Assembly: GCF_905220415.1 (NCBI RefSeq)
Contig: NC_059556.1
Span: 8,878,501 to 8,942,500 of the forward strand
Length of the DNA stretch: 64,000 nucleotides
Direction: 5' to 3'
Origin: Colias croceus
Lineage: Eukaryota; Arthropoda; Insecta; Lepidoptera; Pieridae
Position 1 is the stretch's first letter. Each line of letters opens with the position of its first letter. Below the pieces are notes generated by a model. It was not told the DNA's origin and made no database searches. It saw only the letters and a list, made by a program, of their open reading frames with translations. This document shows positions 1-10,765 of this stretch, piece after piece. Made by a program: the position numbers and the translations under genes.

Positions 1-1527
1 ATAAACCACACGGTTAAAATCTGTTAAATTATGTAAATTTTTACCACCCATTTCAGTGTGTGGAGTTTTATTTTATATCATCACACACTTTTGACTGGTT
101 GTAAGTAGGTACGTTTATTTCATTTTCAAGCAAACACGGTTAATGAAAACTATTCAGTTAACTACTTAACTCCTATGAAAGTTTTTAATATATAAGCTTG
201 TTAAACGGAGAATAATCGGATGGTTTATGAGTAAATTTACTAATTAAATTATTAAATTAGGACTTCTATCGCTGCAATGAAAGCAAATCTTTGCCATAGT
301 TTCGCGAAATGTGCAACACAATCACACCTATTTTTTATCCTAGTGCCAACCCTATCCCCATCGCAATAGTACGTTTCACGTCACAAGCCATTTGCGCAAA
401 GGGCGCGCCCAAGCCTCAATGAATGCGGAACTGCCATTATAATTTACGTAAAATGCATGCATTGTGTATATCATTTGAAAAGCTATGTGCTTCAGGGATA
501 ATGAGGAGCTGATGCGAAGGAGGTCGTGCCGGGAGTGCAGGAATCAACTTTTTGTATATGACCTAAATGTTTCAAGTAATTAAAGTTGTGTTATAGTAAA
601 TTAATAAGGTACATACTTTTCAGGATGCCTCGAATTTTCTTTGTTGCGACAGCCCACACCGCGTCATGGCTTTTCTTCATTGCTACAACGCATCGAGGGC
701 GTTTTCATTACTATTACTTACCTACTTATTATTAGCTTACTACAATTTACTTAGCCTATTACAATTTACAAATTAAAAACACAGATATACATATAACTAC
801 ATAATTTCATCATCAATGCTGTAGTTGCTAAACGAAAAGCATCTTCATATAGCTAATTCGCATATACACCTACTACTTAGATAAATATTAAAAATTCTAA
901 AGCAACGTTTACTTACGTTATTTTATAAAATTTTGTTTATATTTATGAACTACAACTTTTTAAATCACAAAGGCCCTTTATGAAAACAACGAAAACTCAA
1001 GGGAGTGAACATGAATATTCAAAGAAAATCTCAATATAACCAGACCGAATGACCTAAACAAAGCGCTCAGCAATCAGCATATAAGCATTCCTGGGATTCC
1101 GCGACATTACGCAATATACAGAACCCGTTAGCATTTCGTCGCGACTCTAACTAGCGTAAGGACGAATGATGGGATGTTGACATTGTTCTTGTGGTGTAAG
1201 GGATGAGCGGAAGCGATTTAATTGGTCAATATTTGCGATTAACGACGCTGCAATAGTAAACTTTAATGCTTTACGTAAAATGTCTTTAATAATTATAATA
1301 TGAAGTAAATAGATAATGATTTAATCTTTCAGACTATCATAGCTATACATCAATAGCAACTCGAGAACGACTCTAGTCTCTACCGATTCGGTATTTTTTT
1401 AACATTTTGTTAATGCACAGGGATAATTCTTATGGAGAGAAAACACAAAAAAAGACAATTGGGCAGACCATCATCTACCGGGGTAGCTAGTCATAACAAA
1501 ATGTTATCGTCTTATAGCGTTATATCA
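1..1527. other. AT-rich DNA without recognisable gene
   Basis: No open frame, tRNA, repeat boundary or coding-like stretch was recognised. A short GC-richer patch near 390-420 contains a GGCGCGCC palindrome, and a small one lies near 510-540. Neither resembles an exon. Confidence 0.5.
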
Positions 1528-1687
1528 GAGCTAGCGCACACGAGCAACTTTGTCTCCGCAACTATTTTGTCTCTCCCACCTATGGGCTAGTATGAAAGTG
1601 CGCGCACGTAGAGACGCAACTCCCCATACAAATTGATGGGAGAGACAAAATAGTTACGGAGACAAAGTTGCTCGTGCGCGCTGGCTC
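1528..1687. mobile_element. 160-bp foldback MITE
   Basis: The two halves form long inverted repeats. The left arm is about 1528-1575 and the right arm about 1638-1687, both reading GAGCYAGCGCRCACGAGCAA and then continuing through TTTGTCTCCG and TATTTTGTCTCTCCCA with only a few mismatches. A spacer of about 60 bases separates them. This is the structure of a miniature inverted-repeat element with no coding capacity. I could not identify a clean target-site duplication, so the superfamily is left open. The short open frame on the minus strand across this element is not a gene. Confidence 0.75.
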
Positions 1688-2726
1688 TTAAATTCAATAT
1701 GAATAAAATCTTGACACAATTCGGTCTTGCGAGAATAGAGTGCAATATATTGTGACATTTATTAAGAATTATTATATTATGTAATTTTAAAATCCAACAC
1801 AATCAATTTTCTAATAGTTAAAAACCCGCTTACTCCTTACACTTTAAACCGTTGAAAAACGCTATAAATCAACAGGACAATATATCCACTGCGTGCTTTA
1901 TACGTCCCTCAGATAGAATTATGGTCATCTCTGCTACATTCTGCGCAATCTCCGTGACAATAAAACGAATAAGGGATAGTCGACATCTTCATATTATTGC
2001 TATTCTAATAATCCTATCCTAATCCTTTTTCCCGCGGATTCGTCTACGGATGAAACTTGTATTATAAACGTGAAAGTATGTAAGATTAAATAATGTATGT
2101 TTGTTTGTTAGGTACTCTTTTATGAAACTACTGGTCTACTGAACGTATTTTGATAATAATTTAACAAAGGTGTTATATATGAAGCAGAATAATATGCTTC
2201 AAAATAGACAAATGCAGATGGATAATGTAGAATCTTCGAATACAGGATCAAATTCTCCAATCGTTTTAATTTAGATAAACACATATATTATCTACTATTT
2301 ATATTGGTCTTGCATTTTCCAAAAAGTACCTTTGGTTAAATTGTTCTGTATGAAAATTTTAGGTTTGATTTGCCTGTAATTTATATGGTAAGTATGTATG
2401 CAATGTTCTTTTTATTCGTATAAATATTACATAGGTACTATATTAGTTTCATTTTAAGATACAAGCTCAAATTTATTGACACAATTAACTAATATAACGT
2501 AATACAACGATTTTGTCTAAGAATAAACACACAAACACGGACAAAGCCGGGTCAAGCTAGTTTCTACACATACCTGCATAATATAAACACCGAAATCATC
2601 CCGTCTGCTAAAAATAAAACAAAACGCAGCCGGTATCAGTTAATGAATAGCCATCCATCCCACAGGCCAAGATAACTGGGGAGTTATTCTGAACAACGAT
2701 ATGAAAACGATATTGAATAATGTTTG
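1688..2726. other. AT-rich DNA, one possible Helitron 3' end
   Basis: Nothing coding was seen. Around 2537-2562 the string ACGGACAAAGCCGGGTCAAG followed by CTAG and T resembles the 3' terminus of the lepidopteran Helitrons seen elsewhere here, so an old plus-strand copy may end at 2562. Its 5' end was not found. Confidence 0.35.
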
Positions 2727-2790
2727 GTCTGTACGGTAAAGTGGTTAACGTGCGAATGTAGCGGGTTCGATTGCTTGTGTGACAAACAAA
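2727..2790 (+). repeat. tRNA-like (SINE head) fragment
   Basis: An A-box-like GGTAAAGTGGTTAACGTG (about 2736-2753) is followed by a B-box-like GGTTCGATTGC at 2764-2774, one base off the GGTTCGANNCC consensus. The spacing suits a tRNA-derived RNA polymerase III promoter. A full cloverleaf cannot be drawn, so this is more likely the head of a decayed SINE than a tRNA gene. Confidence 0.4.
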
Positions 2791-2860
2791 GAATCGGTCC
2801 AGTAGGGACAGAGGACAAGTCAATTTTTGCTACTTGGATGACATATGATATTTCTATTTT

Positions 2861-4130
2861 TAACGGGATTATTTTGGATAGACCAAACGTTAAGCAAACT
2901 GTTGATAAATATATTATTTGAAAAGTAATTACTTGTAAAGGCTTACGGGTAAAGACCCGTCTACTCTCTAAGTCTCTAGTCTCTACCCAACTCAAAAACA
3001 AAGATGGTTAAAATCGCATACAAATAAATGCAATCGTTACAATTAAAAGAGTTCCCGTATTTTATTTCTCGATGTTAAAACATTTAGTTTATATCTATAA
3101 CTTGGTAGGAACTAATAATTAAATACCTACAGGAATAAAATGTAATATCTATTACATTCTGTCCATATTATATTATTCCTTTTGGCAACGTTCCAAGTCT
3201 CAACAAAGCTGAGTCAAGTCTTTGTTAAAACATTTACAATTTTATTCCAATAAAAAAAACATAAAATTTGTAAACGTTTTAACATTGAACGTAAAACGTA
3301 CCTACCTCAGAATACATCCAAACATCTGATTTCATATTCAAAATTGACTTTTACTTTTTTGGGTGCATCTAATCTGCATACAGCAACCAGCTACTGTTTC
3401 GTCTCGGTGTAATACTTTACGAGCTTTTGATATTTTAGATACAAACATACATTTTTATACGTTAACTCTTTTATTGTTGTTTAGGGAAATTTAGAAATTC
3501 TTATAATAAAGTTTCAAATAATTTGTAAAAGTAGGTTGCTTTTAACAACGGAATAGCTAAGATATTGTTATTTTACGTGTACATATATTATAGAAGCATT
3601 ATAGAACTGAAATTTTTTATTAATCAGAATTAAAAATATTTAAGATGTATAAGTACATATCTTAAATATAATTTTTTAATTAAAATATGTAGTAGAGAAA
3701 ATTTTGTATCCGGATCAGAGCCACAAAAACAGACATACACAAAATCAATTGTATATAACTAGTTCCATAGATAAGCCCAACATACACACAAAAAACATTA
3801 TGGGTGGTTACCTACCACATATGGTTGCAGTCACGTAAAACTAGTTATATAGAATTTCATTACGTCATTAGGTATATTTCAAAAAACTTCAGCACGAGAT
3901 CAATAAAAACTAGATATTATGCAAGTACATACTAGATAATAATTAATACAAAAATCTAGACATTCGACATTCTGGCCTAGCCAATAATTGAATACTTGTT
4001 ACTGCGTTTTTATAAGTCAAGGATTGTAATTATACAGGTTGTAGGTACTTAACTCATATTAAATAGCAAGTTTATTCAAAGAAAATACTTTTATTTTATG
4101 TTCCTTTTTGTTATTTTGATTTAGTGTGTG
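2861..4130. other. AT-rich DNA without recognisable feature
   Basis: I saw no gene, no repeat with definable ends and no RNA gene. The stretch is dominated by A/T runs. Confidence 0.45.
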
Positions 4131-4212
4131 TGCCCCTAGGTTCTATCCGCAGTGCTCCACTCTTACTTGTTGATCTTAGCGTGATGATATACATATTATA
4201 ATATATATTATA

Positions 4213-4399
4213 CTAGAAGTCCGCCCCGGCTTCGCCCGTGATACATATTACGCAATAAAAGGTAGCCTATGTCCTTTCTCGGGTATCAAAATATCTACAT
4301 ACCAAATTTCATGCAAATTGGTTCAGTAGTTTAGGCGTAATTGAGTAACAGACAGACAGACAGACAGAGTTACTTTCGAATTTAAGATATTAGTATGGA
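4213..4399 (-). mobile_element. non-autonomous Helitron (187 bp), nested
   Basis: Read on the minus strand the element starts with TC (4399-4398) and ends with CTAG (4216-4213). It sits between A and T of the host, which is the Helitron insertion signature. Inside the 3' end is the CGGGCGAAGCCGGGGCGG hairpin-like block, and near the 5' end a (GACA)n run at about 4349-4369 on the plus strand. No coding sequence is present, so any movement depended on a Rep/helicase supplied elsewhere. It interrupts an older copy of a related family. Confidence 0.8.
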
Positions 4400-4437
4400 T
4401 TATAGCCTATAGCCTTCCTCGATAAATGGGCTATCTA

Positions 4438-4466
4438 CTTAGATCATTATTAATTAAATGATCTAA
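4438..4466. repeat. 29-bp palindromic insert with 9-bp direct repeats
   Basis: GGCTATCTA occurs at 4429-4437 and again at 4467-4475. Between the copies lies a near-perfect palindrome that starts CTTAGATCATT and ends AATGATCTAA. Comparison with 57 kb (TGGTCTATCTAACACC) indicates the uninterrupted sequence held one copy of the direct repeat. It could be an excision footprint or a very small element. Confidence 0.6.
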
Positions 4467-4510
4467 GGCTATCTAACACCGAAAAAATTTTTCAAATCGA
4501 ACTCTCTCTA

Positions 4511-6825
4511 GGTACTGTTTTAAGTCTTTTAAGTAAGGTAGGTTGTAAGGTTTAAGTACCTACCTATCATTTAAAAAAAAGCTTATTAAGTAATCCCATT
4601 AAAAGATTTTATAACTACTCTATAAGGTAACAAAATTAAGGAACTATAACCGTGGTTTTAGAAAAAAAAATATATTTAAGTACAATTTTATATCATATTT
4701 TCTATTTTATGATTTTTTATTACTTTATACTGGCACATTAGGCACCTACATAAAATTCGTGCTGTCCGCCATTTTGGAAAAAAAAATTATCATCTATATA
4801 CCTGTCACGTCACTATTTAGCAATCTGTGATATTACTTACATACTCTGTGGTTAGAATAATTGAACTGTTCTTTATAATATCTCCTTTCTTTATTAATCT
4901 TATTGTTTGTGTTATCAACATCACGTACAAAGGGGTAAATTCTATGGACAATCGGTTCAATTGTCTTAGTGGCAATGAAAAATGCGATTTCTTATTCATT
5001 ATTCATAACCCGATGTTAGTGATGAATCCAGAATAGTTATATTAGAGGTAATTATGCGTTATAGTATAGTCTGATCCTGATGATATCTATTCTAATATGA
5101 AAATGGAAAGAAGGAATTTTATATTTACGACAATAATTTGAAATTTTTTTTTTTTAAATATCTTCCATAGGCTGAACTATTTCATTTATTTATTAAAACA
5201 AACGTACCTACTTATTAAGTAATTCCACCTAATTCAAATCTTTGAACGAATCTAAGTTTTAAGGTTTAAACCAGTCTTACATATCTACCTATATTATCAC
5301 GTAGGTACCTATCTGTACTCAAACTCACATGACACTGCCACAGTATTCTGTATTACAATAAGTAGATATTGTAATACTGTGACACTGCGCTGAAAGTAAA
5401 AACTTTTTTATTTACATGTAAACTGTTATAAATGCATACGATCAATCAATTATCATACTAAAACTTCTAAAACGATTTTAAATTAATGAAAAAAGCTCTC
5501 ATAACTTGGGAATTGGCTGGTGAAAATCAAGAAAACTCCTTAACAAAGATAACCTACATACCTACCTACTATCGCGCGTGTAAACAAAACTACTTACATC
5601 TAAATATGTTAAAGTCACCTTATACGTTTGTTTGAGTCATCGGAGCCGTGAGAAAATTATTGATTACTTGGCCTATTTACAATTGAATGTCAGACTCATT
5701 TACGTGACTAGATGGGAATTTTAATTACATTTACATATTTTATAAGTTTACTTCTTAGGCACGTAATTAAATGCATATGAGGTAATGTTAAGGGTAATGT
5801 TATAGGAAGGAAAATCTTTTTTATAATGTGAAGATAATTTTCTTTAAATGACAGACGTAATAGCATTGCAATTTTCAAGTGCGTAGGTATGCTATATGAT
5901 ATTTAATATAAAATTTTTTATAAAAAATTTGAAGGATTATTCAGAGGCCGTAGTGCACGAGATTTTTAGAGTAATAATAATTGACTGATGAAAACTAAAC
6001 TCCATAACGATATCGTAGGAATATTGAAGACAATAATCTTAATAAAATTGGCAGGAAGGCTCGATCAAAAGTAGTAAGTAAAAGTAAGTGGTACCTAATA
6101 AGCATAATATTATATCTTTTCTCAAGCCACACCTAGCCAAAGTGGTCATCTGTAAGTATTTAAATAAATTGATCGTATAAATATGAACTTTTCTTATTAC
6201 CAACCAAACTAATGAAAAAAGAGCTATGGCTCTTCGATATCTAGAGAAATAATAGGTAATATTTTTCACTACGTTTAAAAAAGTCTGATTAACAAAACAG
6301 GAACCAACTAAAATTATTAATCGAAATTATTATTTAACCTACTTAATGTTTATCATTCAACGTTCAAAAGGCACCCGTAGAAAAGCACAAAGAATTACTA
6401 TATTCCCTCTATATCCCATATCCTTTGACAATTTAATTGCAAACTCAATAGAAATGTTATGCGGGGCCGTAAACAGGTGCATAAATCATTAAAACCACAT
6501 ACTGATAGTAAAATAGACAGCACAATCACCTGTACTTTGTCTGGAAATAAATGGATTTATATGGGTTTAGGATATAATATTGGAACTGGAAACGAGCTTT
6601 CCAATGTGTCCAGGAATCAAAACTGTCAAAGATTGACATTAATGATACAGTAGGTAATGTAAAATCAGGATAGGAAATGGATGATTCTAGAACTTTTGCT
6701 CCATGTACATCAATTAGTGTCTAACGTATTTTATTTCGATTATTTTTACTGTCTTTAATTTTAAAAGCATATTTTTCTGTTTAATTTGTATCACTTTGAT
6801 ATACCGAATCATTTAATTAGTTTAA
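4511..6825. other. AT-rich DNA; one short hairpin
   Basis: No gene recognised. At 5350-5377 there is a perfect 11-bp stem (GTATTACAATA with TATTGTAATAC) around a 6-base loop, with TGACACTGC flanking on both sides. It is too short for a pre-miRNA and has no U-tract context, so I give it no function. Confidence 0.45.
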
Positions 6826-7127
6826 CACTTACGCTGTTAGTACACCGACGAATTCGCGTGCGGCAGCGAATCTCTGCGAAAGTACTGCGTAGCGAAATAT
6901 ATGCGGAACCTTAGTAAACAGCAATGTTTTCGCAACTTTTTCGCAATGTGTCTGTGTAATGGCCATTTCGCAGTTCCTTGCGAAACAATACTGACAAGGA
7001 CGCAACTATTTCATATATCTATGTGCTAGAGTGAGACATATCATATGCGAAAACCTGCCATACCTACTACTGACAGATTTTTCGTTGTTTCGCTGCCGCT
7101 CGCGAATGCGTCGGTGTACTAACGGCG
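6826..7127. mobile_element. 302-bp MITE, TTAA-flanked
   Basis: Inverted arms at about 6831-6870 and 7089-7127 share GTTAGTACACCGACG, then ATTCGCG and GCGGCAGCGAA, about 40 bases with few mismatches. TTAA occurs at 6822-6825 and 7128-7131, which would fit a piggyBac-type duplication, although the left end carries about six extra bases (CACTTA) before the arm. The interior is rich in GCGAA/TTCGC words. No transposase is encoded. Confidence 0.7.
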
Positions 7128-7507
7128 TTAACGATCATATAAATAATTGAAAACGAATAAAAGTCATAAACTTTTAAATCTAGAACCACCATCTGACACA
7201 TTCGAGAAAAACCGCAAAGGATAGTTCTATTTATTTACTATGGCATATCAGCTATCATACAAGTACAGTTTATTTTATTAATCATATTATCATAATATAA
7301 TATATAATAATAATACAGAATTGTATACAGCTGTTATGCAATACACTGATTCTTTGATTGAAGCAAATGTTTGGAAAGTAGGCCAAATTGATAATATTAA
7401 TCTAATGGAATCAAACGTGATAAATGATTTGTTAAATAAATGGTCTGTTAGTAGTGTCATTTAGAGATTTTGTCTCTATGTATAAAATATGATGTATAAG
7501 AATAAAC

Positions 7508-7630
7508 GGCGGCTCGTCCTCAGGAGCGCTGATGCAGTGAACTCCCATAAATAATTATAATAAAGTTATACCTGTTCAATATTTAAAATGTACCGTAAAA
7601 AACTCCAATACTAATATCAATAAAATAAGT
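7508..7630 (+). repeat. left part of a dispersed repeat (copy 2 at 28.16 kb)
   Basis: The words CAGGAGCGCTGATGCAGTGA and ATAAATAATTATAATAAAGTT, followed by CTCCAATACTAATATCAA, match 28158-28310 in the same order and orientation. The right part of the family matches 9424-9445 and about 9896-9985 here, so this copy is broken up by later insertions. Confidence 0.6.
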
Positions 7631-7689
7631 ACCTTAACACATTACAAATAAAATACATTACATACACTCTTGTTTATTTAATAAGTAAC

Positions 7690-7917
7690 GCGCGAAAAGG
7701 AGCTTACGGAGCGCTCTCGATTGCGCTCCGCGTTTTCAAAGGAAAACCCGCATAGTTCCCGTTCCCGTGGGATTTCCGGGATAAAACCTACCCTATGTGT
7801 TACTCCAAGTCACCCTCTATATGTGTGCTTAATTTCATTGTAATCGGTTCAGTAGTATTTGCGTGAAAGAGTAACAAACACACACACACATCCTCACAAA
7901 CTTTCGCATTTATAATA
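7690..7917 (-). mobile_element. Helitron-like copy, upstream of a tandem pair
   Basis: The body (AACCCGCATAGTTCCCGTTC, GGGATTTCCGGGATAAAACC, AATCGGTTCAGTAGT, AACTTTCGCATTTATAATA) is the same as in 7918-8130. Near its left side lies a perfect hairpin, CGGAGCGC (7707-7714) with GCGCTCCG (7723-7730). The CTAG terminus typical of the family is not recognisable on this side, so its 3' end is uncertain. Confidence 0.55.
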
Positions 7918-8130
7918 CTAGATTTCCGCCCGCGGCTTCGCCCGCGTTTGGAAAGGAAAACCCGCATAGTTCCCGTTCCCGTGGGATTTCCGGGATAAAA
8001 ACTATCCTATGTGTTAATCCAAGTTACCCTCTATATGTGTGGTAAATTTCATTGTAACCGGTTCAGTAGTTTTTACGTGAAAGAGTAACAAACATCCATA
8101 CATCCATACTTACAAACTTTCGCCTTTATA
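7918..8130 (-). mobile_element. non-autonomous Helitron, directly adjoining copy
   Basis: On the minus strand the element ends with a CGCGG-GCGAAG-CCGCG hairpin followed by GGCGGAAAT and CTAG (7921-7918), next to a host T. The 5' side decays into an AT-rich run near 8130 and the TC start cannot be fixed. It follows the preceding copy without a gap, in the same orientation. Confidence 0.7.
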
Positions 8131-8490
8131 ATATATATTTATTATATTATATTAAATTAAGATATTAAGATTAGTAGGATTAAAACTGCTTTTTACATTA
8201 TCTCTCTGATTAATTTTTTTATTTTATCTATCAAATTAAATACTTAATTAAATAAATAATAATATTACCCTCACAATCGCCTAACAACGGTTTAGAGCAA
8301 TCTTCCGTATCCTCTCCCATCTCACGGAACCGTTCTATTAAATTCTCTTCTGAATAATTTCTGAGAAACACGAAATATAAGGTTATTTGTTATGCATACC
8401 ATGTTTAAATATAAATTTATAGTTGAATCGTTTCTATCGCCTTAAATACGTATTTTATCATAATTATTTATCTATAATATTATTTTTTAT

Positions 8491-9190
8491 TGACTTATTG
8501 AAATTTTCCTGACTTACAGAAATTTTCCCAACAAAGAGAAATTTTCCTGACGTATATAAATTCTCCTGTCTTATCGAAATTTTCCCGACTTATGGATTTT
8601 TCCTGACTTATAGAATTTTTTGCGGTAAAGAGAAATTTTCCTCACGTATAGAAATTTTGCTGGCATATAGAATTTTTCCTGACGTAAAGAAATTTTCCTG
8701 GCGTATATATTTTTTCCTGACTTATACAAATTTTCCTGACGTATATAAATTTTCCTTTCTTATGGAAATTTTCCTGGCGTATAGAAATTTTCCTGGCTTA
8801 TTAACATTTTCCTGACTTATACAAATTTTTTTCCTTATCTATACATATAAATTTTCCTGACGTATTGGAATTTTCCTGGCTTATAGAAATTTTGCTGTCT
8901 TATAGAAATTTTCCCGAAGCATAGAAATTTTCCCGACTTATAGAAATTTTCCGGACTTACGGAACATTTCCTGTCTTATACAAATTTTCCTTATCTTTAT
9001 AATTTTGCAGCAAAGCTAAATTTTCTTCATGTATAGAAATTTTCCTTGTTTATAGAAATTTTCCTGTCTTATCGAAATTTTCCTGGCGTATAGAAATTTT
9101 TCTGGCGTATAGAAATTTTCCGGACTTATGGAAATTTTCCTGTCTTAAATTTTCCTTTTTTATGGAAATTTTCCTGGCGTATATATTTTT
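8491..9190. repeat. 19-bp minisatellite, about 36 units
   Basis: The unit is close to AGAAATTTTCCTGACTTAT. About 36 units run head to tail with substitutions and a few length changes near 8821-8850, 8990-9020 and 9145-9160. The last six bases of the unit vary among GACTTA, GACGTA, GGCGTA and GTCTTA, while GAAATTTTCC is conserved. No start codon or splice signal suggests it is coding. I count units by eye, so the number is approximate. Confidence 0.9.
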
Positions 9191-9307
9191 CTTTGCCGGC
9201 GGATTCCCCAGATGTTAAATTCGCATTAGTATGATTGAGCTGTCAAAAGTTACCCATGGCCATGTCACATTAAAACGAATAAACACACTTTCGCATTTAT
9301 AATATTA

Positions 9308-9422
9308 CTAGAGGTGCGCCCCGGCTTCGCCCGTGGTACATATTTCGCAATAAAAGGTAGCCTATGTGATTGAGTAACAGACAGACAGACACAGTTATTG
9401 TCGCATTTTATATAACTGTGGA
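9308..9422 (-). mobile_element. short Helitron derivative (115 bp)
   Basis: On the minus strand it ends in CTAG (9311-9308) preceded by the GGGCGAAGCCGGGGCG block and starts TC at 9422-9421, with host A and T outside. Compared with 4213-4399 it lacks the middle of the element, so it is an internally deleted copy. Confidence 0.7.
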
Positions 9423-9445
9423 TTTATAATGTGGTGCTCATTTTT

Positions 9446-9895
9446 AGGGATCCGAACCTCAAAAGGAAAAAACGGAACCCTTATAGGATCACTTTGTTGT
9501 CCGTCTGTCCGTCCGTCCGTCCGTCTGTCAAGACCCTTTTTCTCAGGAACGCGTGGAGGTATGAAGCTGAAATTTATATCAATTACTCAGGTCTACTGTC
9601 CCTTGAAGCTGTGAAAAAATTAACTTCTAAGCCAACGCAATCAAAAGATACAGCCGTTTATGCCGCAAATTTTCGACACTTGCAAGGGAATCAAAACCTA
9701 CAGGGTGCTTCCCGTGAACTCAGAATCTTGAAATTTGGTACAAAGCAACGTCTTATAGCATAGATAAAGGTGAAATTACGAAAACTATAAATTTTTAGTT
9801 AAATCACATAATATATTTTTTTTAATTGTAAACCTTGCAGGTTTGTACGGAACCCTCGGTGCGCGAGTCCGACTCGCACTTGGCCGGTTTTTTTT
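9446..9895 (+). mobile_element. CCGGCC/CCGTCTGTCC dispersed element, copy 1
   Basis: It starts AGGGATCCGAACC, has a (CCGT)n microsatellite near 9500-9530, then AAGACCCTTTTTCTCAGGAA, CAATCAAAAGATACAGCCG and ACCTACAGGGTGCTT. It ends with the palindromic GCGAGTCCGACTCGC and CTTGGCCGG followed by a T run. A second, inverted copy is at 12400-12863. The repeat at 28584-28700 shows the uninterrupted target, so this is an insertion into a T-rich site. The 110-codon open frame inside is not a gene. I recognise the family as widespread in Lepidoptera but do not assign a class. Confidence 0.75.
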
Positions 9896-9985
9896 GTAAT
9901 AAATTATCCTGCTAACGCTATTGTATTTTCGTTGTTTTATTTAAAGTGAACCCAAACAATTTTGTCACGAGCCGCCTCTGCCTAC
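9896..9985 (+). repeat. right part of the dispersed repeat split at 7.5-10 kb
   Basis: TATTTTCGTTGTTTTATTTAAAG and AATTTTGTCACGAGCCGCCT match 28625-28685, where the sequence TTATAATGTGGTGCTCATTT precedes it without the 450-bp insertion. Here the same preceding sequence is at 9424-9445, left of the insertion. Confidence 0.6.
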
Positions 9986-10105
9986 AAACCAAAGTAAATT
10001 TGATTGTTTCATAATATTATGTACTACGTTATACGTACCTAGTATATAATATTAACTCAATGTTTCATAATGACATTTCGAAGTTTAAACACCGAATAGT
10101 AGTAA

Positions 10106-10305
10106 GTGCTGATTTACACAGGGTCAGTAACTGACTACAAATTCGAGGCAAATTAGTGCTGACCCGAAAAAAAACCCTGTGTAAACAGATTTGAAGTCAG
10201 TACAGAGGCTTGAAGTCTAAGTAAACAGTTAAAGTTAAAGCGCCGAATTTCGGCGCCGCGACTGACTTTGACTGACTTGTCTACTGACCCTGTGTAAATC
10301 AGCAC
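10106..10305. mobile_element. 200-bp MITE with TAA target duplication
   Basis: The terminal inverted repeats begin GTGCTGATTTACACAGGGTC and are identical for 24 bases. TAA flanks both ends (10103-10105 and 10306-10308). A TWA duplication of three bases is typical of PIF/Harbinger elements. Inside, near 10150-10180, lies a further partial copy of the terminal sequence, and GCGCCGAATTTCGGCGC forms a 17-base palindrome near 10240. No coding sequence is present. Confidence 0.85.
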
Positions 10306-10474
10306 TAACATGCTCGCTGGCTTCTCGCTGGTTTAAATTAGTTAAAAACATATTAATACCTATAATAAAATAATAATAATAAAATCTAGCACAAGAATAA
10401 ACATTAAAATACAAAAATAGGTAAATATTAGCATAATTTTATTTAAAAACAAAAACATTGTACCGTACTTACCT

Positions 10475-10765
10475 ATCGGTCTCAAGTTTTTTATTTCCAA
10501 GCCAAAGGTATTCGATTTGGATTTTGAACACAGCGAGCGGATCCCGAGATCTCTCGAATCTCGATTGCCGTGACGTTTGCCGCCCCCCGCCGGCCGCAGA
10601 CCCCTTCAGTCCGTTGCGCACCGTCGCGTAGTACACACGTATCGTTATTCGTCCTGCGCCCACAATTACTACAGAACAGTGCACCAATTGTGATCACAAA
10701 AAACCCCTGTGCTCAGTGAACCCAAGCTGTGTTATTGTGTACGACGCGTAAACACCAAACATTAC
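10475..10765. promoter_or_regulatory. GC-rich candidate promoter and first exon
   Basis: This patch is clearly GC-richer than its surroundings, with CGCCCCCCGCCGGCCGC at about 10581-10597. An arthropod initiator-like TTCAGT has its A at 10608. A good splice donor, ATTAC followed by GTGAGT, lies at 10766 on the plus strand, which would give a 5' untranslated exon of about 158 bases. On the minus strand CCGATAG followed by GTAAGT (donor G at about 10474) is an equally good donor, so the transcript could run the other way, or both ways. No long reading frame supports coding. A transcription-start or RNA data set would decide. Confidence 0.35.

Larger units (their letters stand above)
4131..4510 (-). 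mobile_element. older Helitron-like copy, interrupted
   Basis: The flanks of the younger insertion at 4213-4399 match one repeat family: the left part contains CTTAGCGTGATGATATA, and the right part continues with ATAGCCTATAGCC and then CTATCTAACACCGAAA. The same order is uninterrupted at 57249-57426 and 29453-29642. The copy is minus-oriented by comparison with 29453-29642, which has CTAG at its left end. It also carries the 29-bp palindromic insert at 4438-4466. Confidence 0.6.

Noticed and set aside
8491..9190. CRISPR-like array
   Set aside because: Units are contiguous 19-mers without unique spacers, in a eukaryotic, lepidopteran sequence; it is a minisatellite.
9431..9763. 110-codon plus-strand open frame
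   Set aside because: It lies inside the CCGGCC dispersed element and spans its CCGT microsatellite; the inverted copy at 12.4-12.9 kb does not preserve the frame.
10469..10697. Two overlapping minus-strand frames of 72 and 68 codons in the GC island
   Set aside because: Two frames open over the same GC-rich DNA is expected by chance, and one reads straight through a good splice donor. The region is kept as a promoter or exon candidate only.
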